Assembly: GCF_038051925.1 (NCBI RefSeq)
Contig: NZ_CP150634.1
Location: 2,984,300-3,048,299, forward strand
DNA length: 64,000 bases
Reading direction: 5' to 3'
DNA from: Methylotuvimicrobium sp. KM2
GTDB lineage: Bacteria; Pseudomonadota; Gammaproteobacteria; Methylococcales; Methylomonadaceae
The notes beneath the pieces were generated by a model that saw only the letters and a list, made by a program, of their open reading frames with translations, did no database searches and was not told the DNA's origin. Position numbers and translations under genes: made by a program. The first letter of the stretch is position 1, and each line of letters opens with the position of its first letter. Below, in pieces: positions 1-8,911 of this stretch.

Positions 1-1045
1 CTAGGTCGAGCAACGTATTATTATGTATCGACGTGTCGGCGCTTAAACGCCCGGACAGACGCATGCCTTCTGCCGGCGTACCTAAGAGCAGCGAATCGAG
101 ATAAGTGCCGAATACAGACTGCAAATTTTCCGCATGGACAAAAAACCGTCCCTGCTCGAGACTCAAAGAAGGAATCATTTTAACCTGACCGCTTCCGGAT
201 ACCTCGAATACGCCGGGGTGGCGGAAATCGACATGCACGATGTCCACTCGCCGCGAATCGACATGCCAAGTACCCGCGCTATTGATCGAGACAGTTTCAG
301 GCGGCAGCTCGACAAACCAGGGCTCGAGATACAAAGCGCCCTTGGCGAATTCGATGCGGCTCAGCCATTGCCAGTTGCCCGTCACCGAACCGGCCCGGAA
401 AGACCATACAGCATCGATATCTTCGCCGGCAAGACTACCGTCCGTTGCCTGTCCGGATAAACCCTTAAGTCTGGCATAGACGGAAAGCTTATTTAATTCG
501 ATTCCAGGCCCTTCGGCAGAGATATCGATATCGACACGCCCTGCGCCTATCTGAAAATCATCGGAATCGATAAAAGGTTTGATGGCGCCGCTTTGCAAGC
601 CGCGCGAATTGACTTGAAGCGTCCAGCGCTCGTCTTCGACCGAGGCATGCACGTCAATTTCGCCGCCGCCGGCTTTGAGCCGTTCAATGCGTACTTCACT
701 ACGGTGGGTTCCGATACTGAAACGAAAATCGAAAGCCGGCGATTGTAACCAAGCGCTATTGATTTTCGCCCGGCCTTTGAAACAATGGATTTCATCATCG
801 CGCCAACTGAAATCCGAACATTCGATACCGACGAATGTTATTTCATCGAAGGGCGCGGGAAGCCCGAGAGATTGCACCGATAAAACGACATTTTGAGACG
901 GCGCCGCAAATTCGGACAACCGAATATCAACACCTTCAAGCAGCCAACCTTCCGCTTCGAACGTAGCTATTGTCAAGCCGACCGAATCCAATGCCATTAC
1001 TGTTGAAGACATTAACAAACACGAGGAAATTCCAAGCGTTTTCAT
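1..1045 (-). CDS. YdbH-like (AsmA-superfamily) envelope protein, N-terminal part
   Basis: An open frame runs on the minus strand from an ATG at 1045 to the window edge, 348 codons without a stop; the C-terminus lies outside the window. The protein begins with a short signal-like segment (MKTLGISSCLLMSSTVMA). It then shows long runs of alternating hydrophobic residues typical of the extended beta-groove of AsmA/YdbH/TamB-type proteins, which move phospholipids between inner and outer membranes. No catalytic motif is visible. Family assignment rests on overall composition and pattern, so it is tentative. The start is chosen because it gives a signal peptide; palindromic repeat A1 begins ten bases upstream of it, leaving almost no room for a native promoter. 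Confidence 0.6.
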   Translation of the reverse strand, partial: MKTLGISSCLLMSSTVMALDSVGLTIATFEAEGWLLEGVDIRLSEFAAPSQNVVLSVQSLGLPAPFDEITFVGIECSDFSWRDDEIHCFKGRAKINSAWLQSPAFDFRFSIGTHRSEVRIERLKAGGGEIDVHASVEDERWTLQVNSRGLQSGAIKPFIDSDDFQIGAGRVDIDISAEGPGIELNKLSVYARLKGLSGQATDGSLAGEDIDAVWSFRAGSVTGNWQWLSRIEFAKGALYLEPWFVELPPETVSINSAGTWHVDSRRVDIVHVDFRHPGVFEVSGSGQVKMIPSLSLEQGRFFVHAENLQSVFGTYLDSLLLGTPAEGMRLSGRLSADTSIHNNTLLDL

Positions 1046-1054
1046 GGGACATAG

Positions 1055-1283
1055 TATACTCATCCTAGATGAAAATTCGGCGCCTGGGTGTCTGCTAAAG
1101 GACGCCGTGAACCCAGCACCTAAATTATCAAAGGAAGTTAACCATAGCCAACGAGCTATGGAATTTAGGTGCTGGGTGAATACGTCCATGTAGGCCCTAT
1201 GCCAGCTCCATGCTGGCAAAGCCTTTATCAGACACCCAGACGCCTCCTCTGGCACTGCCGAAATTTGAAGTGCGAAAGGTATA
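1055..1283. repeat. Family A inverted-repeat element A1, with nested 65-bp element C1
   Basis: The ends are inverted copies of each other: a TATAC start leading into AAAATTCGGCG, and GCCGAAATTTG leading into GGTATA. The same ends recur at 7323, 22446, 38703 and 48464. The interior holds a shared hairpin, GGACGCCGTGAA/TACGTCC, split by a 65-bp palindromic insert (see C1), plus the hairpin GCCAGCTCCATGCTGGC. No coding capacity is seen. It fills the gap between cysM and the YdbH-like gene. Confidence 0.85.
1112..1176. mobile_element. 65-bp palindromic element C1 inserted at TGAA
   Basis: This 65-bp segment starts CCCAGCACCTAAATT and ends AATTTAGGTGCTGGG. It is flanked by TGAA on both sides (1108-1111 and 1177-1180). 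The uninterrupted sequence (GCCGTGAATAC) is present in the related repeat at 38703, so this looks like an insertion with a 4-bp target duplication. Compared with copies C2 and C3b it lies in the opposite orientation. No open reading frame is present. Confidence 0.75.
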
Positions 1284-1298
1284 GCTAATAGCCTTAGA

Positions 1299-2189
1299 TC
1301 AACCGGGAAAAACACCGGTCGATAAGTAGCGGTCGCCACGATCGCAGATAATTACAACAATCACCGAATTTTCAACTTCTGCAGACAACCTCAATGCAGC
1401 AGCAACGGCTCCGCCCGACGATACCCCGGCAAAAATACCCTCCTCGGTCGCCAGCGCCCGCATCGTGTTTTCGGCGGTTGCTTGATCGATATCGATAATT
1501 CTATCGACGCGGCTTCGGTCGTAGATTTTCGGTAAATATTCCTTCGGCCATCGCCGAATACCGGGAATTTTCGAATCGCCTTCCGGCTGAACGCCCACGA
1601 TTTGAATCGCGGGATCTTGTTCTTTTAGATAGCTCGATGTCCCCATGATAGTCCCGGTCGTACCCATCGAGCTGACAAAATGCGTGATACGGCCTTCGGT
1701 ATCGCGCCAAATTTCAGGACCGGTACCTTCATAATGCGCGCGCGGATTATCCGGATTGGCAAACTGGTCGAGAATTCGGCCTTTTCCTTCACGCTCCATT
1801 TGCCGGGCCAAATCAATTGCCCCTTCCATGCTCGATGCGGATGGCGTCAAGATGATCTCGGCGCCGTAAGCCTTCATCGATGCCCTACGTTCCTCGCTCA
1901 TGTTATTCGGCATGATCAAGGTCATTTTATAGCCTTTAATCGCGGCCGCCATGGCCAATGCGATACCGGTATTGCCGCTGGTCGCCTCGATCAAGCGATC
2001 GCCCGGCTTGATTTCCCCGCGCGCTTCGGCATGCTTGATCATACTCAGCGCGGGCCGGTCTTTTACCGAACCGGCAGGGTTATTACCTTCCAGTTTGGCT
2101 AAAATAATATTCGACGAATCTCCGGGCAAGCGTTGTAATTTAACCAGGGGAGTATTGCCTACACAGGATTCTATCGTTTTAAAAGTCAT
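1299..2189 (-). CDS. cysM: Cysteine synthase B (O-acetylserine/S-sulfocysteine sulfhydrylase)
   Basis: A 296-residue fold-type II PLP enzyme that makes cysteine (or S-sulfocysteine) from O-acetylserine and sulfide or thiosulfate. The PLP lysine is K43 in NPAGSVKDR, and the substrate/phosphate loop EATSGNTG is at about 68-75. A second glycine-rich loop, SSGGAVAA, lies near 255 and binds the PLP phosphate. Length and the EERRASMKAYGAEI segment fit CysM better than the roughly 310-residue CysK, but the CysM/CysK split is made by eye. It appears to be transcribed alone, in the same direction as the two-component genes upstream. Confidence 0.9.
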   Translation of the reverse strand: MTFKTIESCVGNTPLVKLQRLPGDSSNIILAKLEGNNPAGSVKDRPALSMIKHAEARGEIKPGDRLIEATSGNTGIALAMAAAIKGYKMTLIMPNNMSEERRASMKAYGAEIILTPSASSMEGAIDLARQMEREGKGRILDQFANPDNPRAHYEGTGPEIWRDTEGRITHFVSSMGTTGTIMGTSSYLKEQDPAIQIVGVQPEGDSKIPGIRRWPKEYLPKIYDRSRVDRIIDIDQATAENTMRALATEEGIFAGVSSGGAVAAALRLSAEVENSVIVVIICDRGDRYLSTGVFPG

Positions 2190-2307
2190 GTCTGAATTGT
2201 CTAAAGTAAAGTTATTGCTGTGAGGAAAATAAAGCTAAGGATTTAGACCTAAATAAAACGTCCCTGCCAATAGCGTCTATTTTCGAGCTCTTGAAAAGAT
2301 TTTCCGG

Positions 2308-4605
2308 CTAAGCCTTACTGTCGATCGAAGGCGGCTCTAGCGGTATTTCGAATGCGAACAGACTGCCATAGCCTTCGCCTTTCGATTCAGCCCAAATTCG
2401 CCCGCCATGGTGCTCGACAATGCGCCGGCATAAGGCCAAACCCATTCCGGTACCCTCGAACCGCGTTCGCGGTTGCAAGCGACTGAAAAAAGCGAACAAA
2501 CGATCAATCTGCGCCGGATCGATGCCAATACCATTATCCTTGATACGCACTTGCCAAACGCTATTGTCCCGCTTTGAAGTTATTTTCAAATGCGGTTTAT
2601 GTCCTTCGCAATATTTAACCGCATTGCCGATCAAATTCTGAAACAAACGAATCATTTCATCCGGACTCGCATACACTTGCGGCCATTCGCCGTCGATATC
2701 AAGGATCGCCTTCGACTCGTTGATAATGGCTGCCAATACATCGAGCGACTCATTGAGCACCTCGAGACTTTCTACCCGGCGCATTGCCTCGGTTTTACGA
2801 CCGACACGGGAAAACTCGAGTAATGACATAATCATCGCATCCATGCGTTTAGCCCCTTCAAGCACGAAATTAAAATTAAGCTGACCGTCTTCGTCTAACT
2901 TACCCCTCAAATCGTTCGCTAAGAATTGCAAATGCCCAATGATGCTTCGCAAAGGCTGACGCATATCATGAGAAACGCTGTACGCGAATTGTTCGAGATC
3001 GGCATTCGACTGCTGCAAGGCTTCAGTTTTCCGTTCGAGCTGCTCGGTCGCATGCCGCCGCTCCATTTCACTCGCGGCGCGCGTTGCAAATACTTTCAAT
3101 AGAGACAACAAAAAATCGGGGTTATCGATCGGCTTGAGACCCATCACCCCCATATGCCCCAAAAATTGGCCCTGACTATCCGACAACGGTATCCCAACAT
3201 AACTTTCTACGGCATTTTGTTTTAGCCAAACATCATCCGGAAAATACTCGGCGACTTTTTCGGAAAACACGCTAATCTGCTTTTTAATGACATTCTCGCA
3301 AGGCGTGCCGCAAATATCGTAACTAAAATTTTCGCCGACCGTTTCACCGTTCCAAAACGCGATCGTTCGGGCTTTTCGAAAATCGCTACTATCTATTTCG
3401 GCAACGAATGCAAAACGCATGTTCAACACGCTCGCCAAGCATTCAACCAACGACGCAAAAAAGGTTTCCCCGACCACGGACGATGTTCCTTTAATAATCG
3501 CCTCCAGTGTGTTACGCGTTTGCGTCAAAAGCTCGGTCTTCTGAAACACTCGCCGACGTTCCGCCTTCAATTTCTTATTGACTCTCCATAGCCCTAAACT
3601 CAATAGCGAGATCAAAGCAGCAATGACTAGGGCTGCGATAATTTGCAGCGAATAACGCCGCCAAACATCCTCAAGCGTAAAACGAGGCGGCGAATCGAAA
3701 GGAGGTAAACGCAAGTCTCGCAACAAATCCGCCACGGAAGTGTAATCGGTCGGAATAGTAAAACCACGAATTGCTAATTGGTGCGTAACCTCGGTATTGT
3801 CGGTTAATAAGAATAGAGCGGCTACAACACGACGAGCCAACGTTTCGTTAATATGCGGCAAAGAGGCAATAGGCCATTCGGGAAACAAACGCGTCGATAT
3901 CGCAGCAGGAAAATCGGGTAAATCTTGACGATTTAGTACATGCACTCGGGCCAGGTCGAGTTTTCCTTGCAGAGCCATCGACTCGAGCACACCGCTACGC
4001 ACAAAACCGACCTCGGCATCGCCGTTAAATACGGCTTCTATGACCCGGTCATGAGGCATCCCTGTTACCAATGGCTTAAAATCCTGACCGGCATATAAAT
4101 TATTTTTCATTAATTCATGAGCCTGCATTTGATAGCCGCCCAGCGATCGGGTCGTGGCGACGGCAACCGTTTTTCCGCGCAAATCGGACAAATGTCTAAG
4201 TTCTTCACGATCGGCCAGTGTAAAAATCACGCCGCCAAATGCCGAAAGCGCTTGACCGCCCTCGCTTTTAACCAACGTTGCCAAAGGCGCCGATAAACCG
4301 CTTCGGTAAGCCATTAACCAATAATGCGATGGATTCGTCAAAATAAAATCGATTTGACGCGTCGCGACTGCCTGCTCCAACTCTTCATAACTCATTGCCT
4401 CGACGCTAAACTCGCAATCCGGAACCGCTTGATTCAAAATATGCGCTAGCGGTTGATATTGCTTCTGAATATAGTCTTTGGAACGATACGCCAAGACACC
4501 TATTTTCAAAGGATCGGCCAAAACAGTTGACTCAAAAAGAATGCACAAAAAAGCTAGCCCGACACAACAAGAAACGTGATTGTAAATCCCGGCAAATTTT
4601 TTCAT
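2308..4605 (-). CDS. Membrane histidine kinase with PhnD-type periplasmic sensor and GAF domain
   Basis: About 765 residues. A signal peptide (MKKFAGIYNHVSCC...) leads into a PhnD/phosphonate-type periplasmic binding domain to about residue 300 (LKIGVLAYRS, FILTNPSHYW, GKTVAVATTRSLGG). One transmembrane helix follows near 325-345, then a GAF domain and a HisKA/HATPase core. Phosphoacceptor H is in SVSHDMRQPLRS; ATP-lid motifs are NLIGNAVKY, DNGIGID and GTGMGLALC. It probably senses a small oxyanion-like ligand in the periplasm, although the ligand is unknown. A TTG at 4647 is in frame, but the ATG at 4605 is preferred because AGGATGG precedes it and the signal peptide starts there. It lies just downstream of the receiver-GGDEF-EAL gene and is likely co-transcribed with it. 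Confidence 0.88.
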   Translation of the reverse strand: MKKFAGIYNHVSCCVGLAFLCILFESTVLADPLKIGVLAYRSKDYIQKQYQPLAHILNQAVPDCEFSVEAMSYEELEQAVATRQIDFILTNPSHYWLMAYRSGLSAPLATLVKSEGGQALSAFGGVIFTLADREELRHLSDLRGKTVAVATTRSLGGYQMQAHELMKNNLYAGQDFKPLVTGMPHDRVIEAVFNGDAEVGFVRSGVLESMALQGKLDLARVHVLNRQDLPDFPAAISTRLFPEWPIASLPHINETLARRVVAALFLLTDNTEVTHQLAIRGFTIPTDYTSVADLLRDLRLPPFDSPPRFTLEDVWRRYSLQIIAALVIAALISLLSLGLWRVNKKLKAERRRVFQKTELLTQTRNTLEAIIKGTSSVVGETFFASLVECLASVLNMRFAFVAEIDSSDFRKARTIAFWNGETVGENFSYDICGTPCENVIKKQISVFSEKVAEYFPDDVWLKQNAVESYVGIPLSDSQGQFLGHMGVMGLKPIDNPDFLLSLLKVFATRAASEMERRHATEQLERKTEALQQSNADLEQFAYSVSHDMRQPLRSIIGHLQFLANDLRGKLDEDGQLNFNFVLEGAKRMDAMIMSLLEFSRVGRKTEAMRRVESLEVLNESLDVLAAIINESKAILDIDGEWPQVYASPDEMIRLFQNLIGNAVKYCEGHKPHLKITSKRDNSVWQVRIKDNGIGIDPAQIDRLFAFFSRLQPRTRFEGTGMGLALCRRIVEHHGGRIWAESKGEGYGSLFAFEIPLEPPSIDSKA

Positions 4606-4660
4606 CGGACCATCCTGCATCCGACAAACAATATCAGTCTTCGGCAATTCATACGCCTTC

Positions 4661-7129
4661 TTACTGATCTCTCAAGCGTTGCAACCAAGTTTCCGCCGGC
4701 TCGGGTTTACCGTATAGGTACCCTTGATAAATCACTCTGCCGCGAGCTTTCAAAAAGTCGCTCTGCGCTTGAGTTTCCACCCCTTCAGCCACTGCCTGTA
4801 AACTCAAATGTTCCGCGACCGCTAAAATGGTTTCGACCAATGCGGCATCGTTAGGGTCGGTCGGAGCATCTTGTATGAAACTTTTATCGATTTTTATTTC
4901 ATGTATCGGCAAGCGTTTTAAATAAGCCAAGCTCGAATAACCGGTGCCGAAATCATCCATCGAAAAATGAATGCCCATCGTCGACAATGTAGTCATTTTA
5001 GCCACGACATCTTCGAGATTACCGATCATCAACCCTTCGGTCACTTCCAGAACCAAATGCGTCGGATCGGCACCGCTCAGCGTCAATTGCCGTTTTATTT
5101 CCGCCACGAAATCCGAACGTTCGAAATGCCTCGGACTAATATTTACCGAAAGCCGAATCGAACGGCCTTCGCCATCGAGTTCGGCCAATATCCTGCAAAC
5201 CGAACCGAGCATCCAGCGATCGAGCGCTACTATCAAATCGGTGGCTTCGGCCAGCGGAATAAATACTCCGGGCATGATCAAGCCTCGTTCGGGATGCTGC
5301 CAACGCACCAGAGACTCCGCTCCAACCTGGACACCGTCGCTATCGACCTGTGGCTGCAAATAAAGTTTGAGTTGCCCTTCGGCGATCGCCGTACGCAATT
5401 CGCCTTCGAGCTTGAAACGTTCCTTGACCGCATCCCCCATCGCAGTTTCGAAGAACACAACACGTCCTCCGCCTTCGGTTTTGGCGCGATGCATGGCCAT
5501 ATCGGCCTGACGTAATATATCGATTGCTGTTTCACCGCTTCCTTCGGAACACAGTGCGATTCCGACCGCAGCATCGAGATGCAATAGCTCACCGTCGACC
5601 TCGAACCCACCTCGCAATTCGGCTCGCAATTTTTCCGCCAGCGCTAACGCTTCTCGTCCGAATGCTTCTTGCGTAGGCGATTGGCGCGTCAGTAAAACGG
5701 CAAACTCGTCGGAATCCAACCTTGCCAATAAATCATCATCACTCAATGTATCAAACAAACGGGTAGCGACGGTTTTAAGCAATTCATCGCCGATCGCCAG
5801 TCCGCGAGCTTCATTAATATCCTTAAAACGGTCAAGATTTAATAAAAGCACGCCGGCGCATCGCCCTTTCCGATCTATGCTAATTAAGGTTTGTTCCAAT
5901 TCCTTCAAGAACAGAGCACGGTTGCCTAGACCGGTCAACGGGTCGCGCCACGCCAATTTTTCGGCCGCCTCTTGCGCACGCCTGATTTCGCTTAGATCCG
6001 CAAATACGGCGATATATTGCGTCACGTTCCCTCGTTCATCCCTAACCGCACTGATCGTTTCCCATTCCAGAAACATCTCTCCGTTCTTGCGTCGATTCCA
6101 GATTTCGCCGGCCCATTCTCCTTTATTCCGCAATGATCGCCACATCGAAGCCCAAAACAATTTACTATATCGCCCGGAGTTTAACAGGCGTGGGTTTTTT
6201 CCTTGCACTTCGGCTTCGGTATAACCGGTAATGCGCGTAAAGGCCGGATTAACAGCAATAATGTTTGCATCGGGATCAGTCACCATGATCGCTTCACCGG
6301 CCGTTTCAAAGACACGCGTGGAAAGTCTATGACGCGCCTCGGCTTGTTTACGCTCGTTAATATCGCGTCCAACCACGACTAAGCCTTTGCGGCGACCATC
6401 TTCATGAAACAAGGGAATCTTAAGAATCTCAAACGTGCGCGAAGATCCGTCGGGACGAGGAATTTCTTCTTCAACTCTGCTCATAACTCCGGCTTGCCAG
6501 GCTTTTTCGTCGCTGGCTTCACAGGCCAAAAAAGCCTCCTTGTAAAAGTCTTGGTAAACCGCTAACTCTGAGTCTTTTTTTCCTCGATAATCGACATGCT
6601 CCAAACCGAACAATTTCAAATCGTAATCGTTCGCTTCGAGCCAACGCCCTTCGCCATCCTTAAAGCAAACGATATCCGGCAGCGCATTGATTAACGTCCG
6701 CAAATGCATGCCGGTTTCAGCCAAACGTTGCTCAAGGCGGACGCGACTAATCGCATAACGAATCGCGCGCACCAATCCGTCAGTTTCGAAACGACCTTTG
6801 ACTAAATAGTCCTGGGCTCCGCTATCCAATGTGCGCAATGCGAATTGACTATCGTCATTACCGGTCAAGACAATCAATGGCAAAATTCCGGCGACTTGAC
6901 GAACCGCATCTACGGTATCGAGCCCACTCGAATCGGGCAAGGTCAAATCGAGCAAAACCACATCGAGCGAACGGTCCTGCAACAGACGCTTCGCTTCGGT
7001 CAAGGTTGTCGACCAAATAATTTCGAAATGGACGTCCCGAGACGCACGTAAAGCCTGACGGACCAAATTAGCATCGCCGGGATCGTCTTCCACCATTAAT
7101 ATTCGATAAGACCCGGTTTTTGCCATCAT
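4661..7129 (-). CDS. Response regulator with PAS-PAS-GGDEF-EAL (c-di-GMP turnover)
   Basis: 822 residues. An N-terminal receiver domain (acidic pocket EDD, phosphoacceptor D in VVLLDLTLPDSSG, K in VKGRF) is followed by two PAS domains (about 145-260 and 270-390), a GGDEF domain (about 395-560) and an EAL domain (about 575-815). The GGDEF signature is degenerate, reading LDSDEF, so cyclase activity is unlikely. The EAL domain keeps DDFGTGYSSL, KIDKSF and AEGVET, with ESL in place of EAL, so phosphodiesterase activity is plausible. The kinase gene follows 55 bases after the stop, so this is probably its cognate partner, coupling an external signal to c-di-GMP breakdown. Confidence 0.9.
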   Translation of the reverse strand: MMAKTGSYRILMVEDDPGDANLVRQALRASRDVHFEIIWSTTLTEAKRLLQDRSLDVVLLDLTLPDSSGLDTVDAVRQVAGILPLIVLTGNDDSQFALRTLDSGAQDYLVKGRFETDGLVRAIRYAISRVRLEQRLAETGMHLRTLINALPDIVCFKDGEGRWLEANDYDLKLFGLEHVDYRGKKDSELAVYQDFYKEAFLACEASDEKAWQAGVMSRVEEEIPRPDGSSRTFEILKIPLFHEDGRRKGLVVVGRDINERKQAEARHRLSTRVFETAGEAIMVTDPDANIIAVNPAFTRITGYTEAEVQGKNPRLLNSGRYSKLFWASMWRSLRNKGEWAGEIWNRRKNGEMFLEWETISAVRDERGNVTQYIAVFADLSEIRRAQEAAEKLAWRDPLTGLGNRALFLKELEQTLISIDRKGRCAGVLLLNLDRFKDINEARGLAIGDELLKTVATRLFDTLSDDDLLARLDSDEFAVLLTRQSPTQEAFGREALALAEKLRAELRGGFEVDGELLHLDAAVGIALCSEGSGETAIDILRQADMAMHRAKTEGGGRVVFFETAMGDAVKERFKLEGELRTAIAEGQLKLYLQPQVDSDGVQVGAESLVRWQHPERGLIMPGVFIPLAEATDLIVALDRWMLGSVCRILAELDGEGRSIRLSVNISPRHFERSDFVAEIKRQLTLSGADPTHLVLEVTEGLMIGNLEDVVAKMTTLSTMGIHFSMDDFGTGYSSLAYLKRLPIHEIKIDKSFIQDAPTDPNDAALVETILAVAEHLSLQAVAEGVETQAQSDFLKARGRVIYQGYLYGKPEPAETWLQRLRDQ

Positions 7130-7566
7130 TTGTTAAACGTTTGAAGGGTAATCATCATTGGAAGTAATTATAAAGGTATCCGAAAAAAAATTTTCATTGG
7201 TTTTTATTTATCGCTTTTGCTACTTCTTTTCGATCAAAAAACCGATAAAAAATAAGAGCTGTGCGATATATATAACGAGATAAGACACTTGTAAAATGAA
7301 ACGAATAAACTAAGCTCTTCTGTATACCTATCGGAGATCAAAATTCGGCACCGGGGTGCCTTCTAAGGCACTGCCGAAATTTGAAGTGCGGAGGGTATAT
7401 AAATAAACATAAGAAAAATCGATCTCGTAACGCTCCGACGCATTCTTTACAGCCTACCCTTGCAATCCGAGGCACCGCCCGAACACCTGCTTAGAAATTA
7501 CAGTATGACTCACGGATGATCGTCTATCTTGCCTATTGATACTTGACTACCCGGACACCTATCCCC
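7130..7566. other. Divergent intergenic region
   Basis: This AT-rich spacer lies between two divergently transcribed c-di-GMP genes. It contains repeat A2 (listed separately). It must hold promoters for both sides, but I could not pick convincing -35/-10 pairs. Confidence 0.5.
7323..7399. repeat. Family A inverted-repeat element A2 (minimal form)
   Basis: A 77-bp element with ends TATACC...AAAATTCGGCACC and GCACTGCCGAAATTTG...GGTATA. It lacks the GGACG hairpin and the C insert seen in A1 and A5, so it is close to the simplest form of the family. Confidence 0.8.
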
Positions 7567-8619
7567 ATGCCGTTTAGAACCGATTACGACTACTCCACCG
7601 AAGAAAACATTCAATTTATGCATCGCATCGTTAAACTCATGATGCGGCATAAAATCACCCCAACCCCAATCAATTATGCCGTATTTTACGAATATACAGC
7701 GAGTTACAATGACAACCTCAAGGCCGCTGTCGATCAACTCATTGCCGAAAATGATCCTTTCGATATGGAGACCGGCCTAGCTTTATATAAAAAACATATC
7801 TGTCATGCGGCACTGGTATCGTTCGACAAAATCAATCAAGATATACAAAGGATCATTAATCATACCGAAAAATCGGTTAATGAAACCCAGCAAAAAGCAT
7901 CCGAAGCCAGCGATAGTTTCGAGGAAAAATCGATACGCCTGGAAAGCATAACGAATTTGGAAGAATTGAAAACCGTGCTGACCGAAATTGCCGGTGAAAC
8001 AAAGAGTTTAATTGACACCAGCGATCATTTTAAGACACAACTGGAAGCCGCTAATCAAGAAATGGAGCAGCTGCGCAAGGAACTTTCAAAAGTCAAGGAA
8101 GCGGCGACCGTCGATGCTCTTACCGGACTATTGAATCGCGGAACATTTGATGAAACGCTAACCAACCTCCTCGAGGAATCGAGCGACAAAGACATTTGCC
8201 TCACACTATTGGATCTGGACCACTTTAAGCAGGTCAATGATAAATTCGGACATTTAATCGGCGACAATGTGTTGAAATTCACCGCATCGCTACTGAAAAA
8301 GTATAGCGAAAAACATCATTATGTTGCTCGTTACGGGGGTGAGGAACTGGCCATCATCATGCCCGACACTTCATTATCCACAGCGCAGGATATTGCCGAA
8401 AAAATCAGAACATCATTACAAAACAGCAAACTAAAGCGCAAAAATAGCAACGAATCGATCGGCACCATTACGTTATCGATCGGTATCGCGGCTCGAAAAC
8501 AGAGCGACACAATGGAAAGTCTTATCTTACGCGCCGATCAGGCCCTATATAAAGCCAAAAAAACCGGGCGTAACAAAGTTATTTGCGAATGGGCCATGGA
8601 TGGAATCGGTCATTGTTGA
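7567..8619 (+). CDS. Diguanylate cyclase (GGDEF, active-site GGEEL)
   Basis: About 350 residues. A helical N-terminal half with coiled-coil segments (about 150-185, QLEAANQEMEQLRKELSKV) is followed by a GGDEF domain beginning at TVDALTGLLNRGTF. The active site reads ARYGGEELAIIMP, so it should make c-di-GMP from two GTP. No membrane segment or signal peptide is visible, so it is cytoplasmic. No RxxD inhibitory-site motif stands out at the usual spot. The ATG at 7567 is chosen over an in-frame TTG at 7543; neither has a clear ribosome binding site. It faces away from the GGDEF-EAL response regulator and may oppose it. Confidence 0.85.
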   Translation: MPFRTDYDYSTEENIQFMHRIVKLMMRHKITPTPINYAVFYEYTASYNDNLKAAVDQLIAENDPFDMETGLALYKKHICHAALVSFDKINQDIQRIINHTEKSVNETQQKASEASDSFEEKSIRLESITNLEELKTVLTEIAGETKSLIDTSDHFKTQLEAANQEMEQLRKELSKVKEAATVDALTGLLNRGTFDETLTNLLEESSDKDICLTLLDLDHFKQVNDKFGHLIGDNVLKFTASLLKKYSEKHHYVARYGGEELAIIMPDTSLSTAQDIAEKIRTSLQNSKLKRKNSNESIGTITLSIGIAARKQSDTMESLILRADQALYKAKKTGRNKVICEWAMDGIGHC

Positions 8620-8674
8620 CGAGAATACCCCGAGTCTCCTTATCGATAATCTAAAAATCGTCAGTACAATCAAT

Positions 8675-8843
8675 ATTCTAAATCCGGCAATTTAACCATG
8701 AACCAGATGAAGTTCATGAAGTCTTTCAATGGTAATTTTGAATAACACTTTAGGGAAGCACAAATTATCTGCATAGGCAGAATATGCTATTGAATTAACT
8801 TCTTATTTCTTCATCAACTTCATGGTGAGATGCTTTTTCTAGG
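8675..8843. repeat. Family H repeat, copy H1
   Basis: This non-coding segment has inverted ends: AACCATGAACCAGATGAAG on the left and CTTCATCAACTTCATGGTG on the right, followed by the tail ATGCTTTTTCTAGG. A second copy lies at 63535-63713 near the other end of the window. The interiors differ, so mainly the ends are conserved, as in a miniature inverted-repeat element. Confidence 0.7.
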
Positions 8844-8854
8844 TATACGGTAAC

Positions 8855-8911
8855 GCACACATTTGGTGCCATGTTGCACTAGCAATGACTATCCATGCAC
8901 TAAATCATGCC
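8855..8911 (+). promoter_or_regulatory. NtrC-like enhancer: one full site and two half sites at 21-bp steps
   Basis: GCAC-N7-GTGC at 8855-8869 matches the NtrC dyad exactly. Two further GCAC half sites start at 8876 and 8897, so the three repeats are spaced by exactly 21 bp, two DNA turns. The array lies about 150-190 bp upstream of the predicted sigma54 start site. NtrC binding is inferred from the motif and the nitrate genes downstream. Confidence 0.6.

Noticed and set aside
547..798. Short minus-strand frame and overlapping plus-strand frames at the window start
   Set aside because: The continuous minus-strand frame from 1045 to the edge is longer and begins with a signal peptide; the others are shadows.
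1060..1283. Possible CRISPR array or attC-like cassette sites among the palindromic repeats
   Set aside because: Repeats are scattered single units with nested inserts, not regularly spaced direct repeats with unique spacers; no cas or integrase gene is present.
4605..4647. TTG at 4647 as start of the histidine kinase
   Set aside because: The ATG at 4605 has AGGATGG in front and starts the signal peptide directly.
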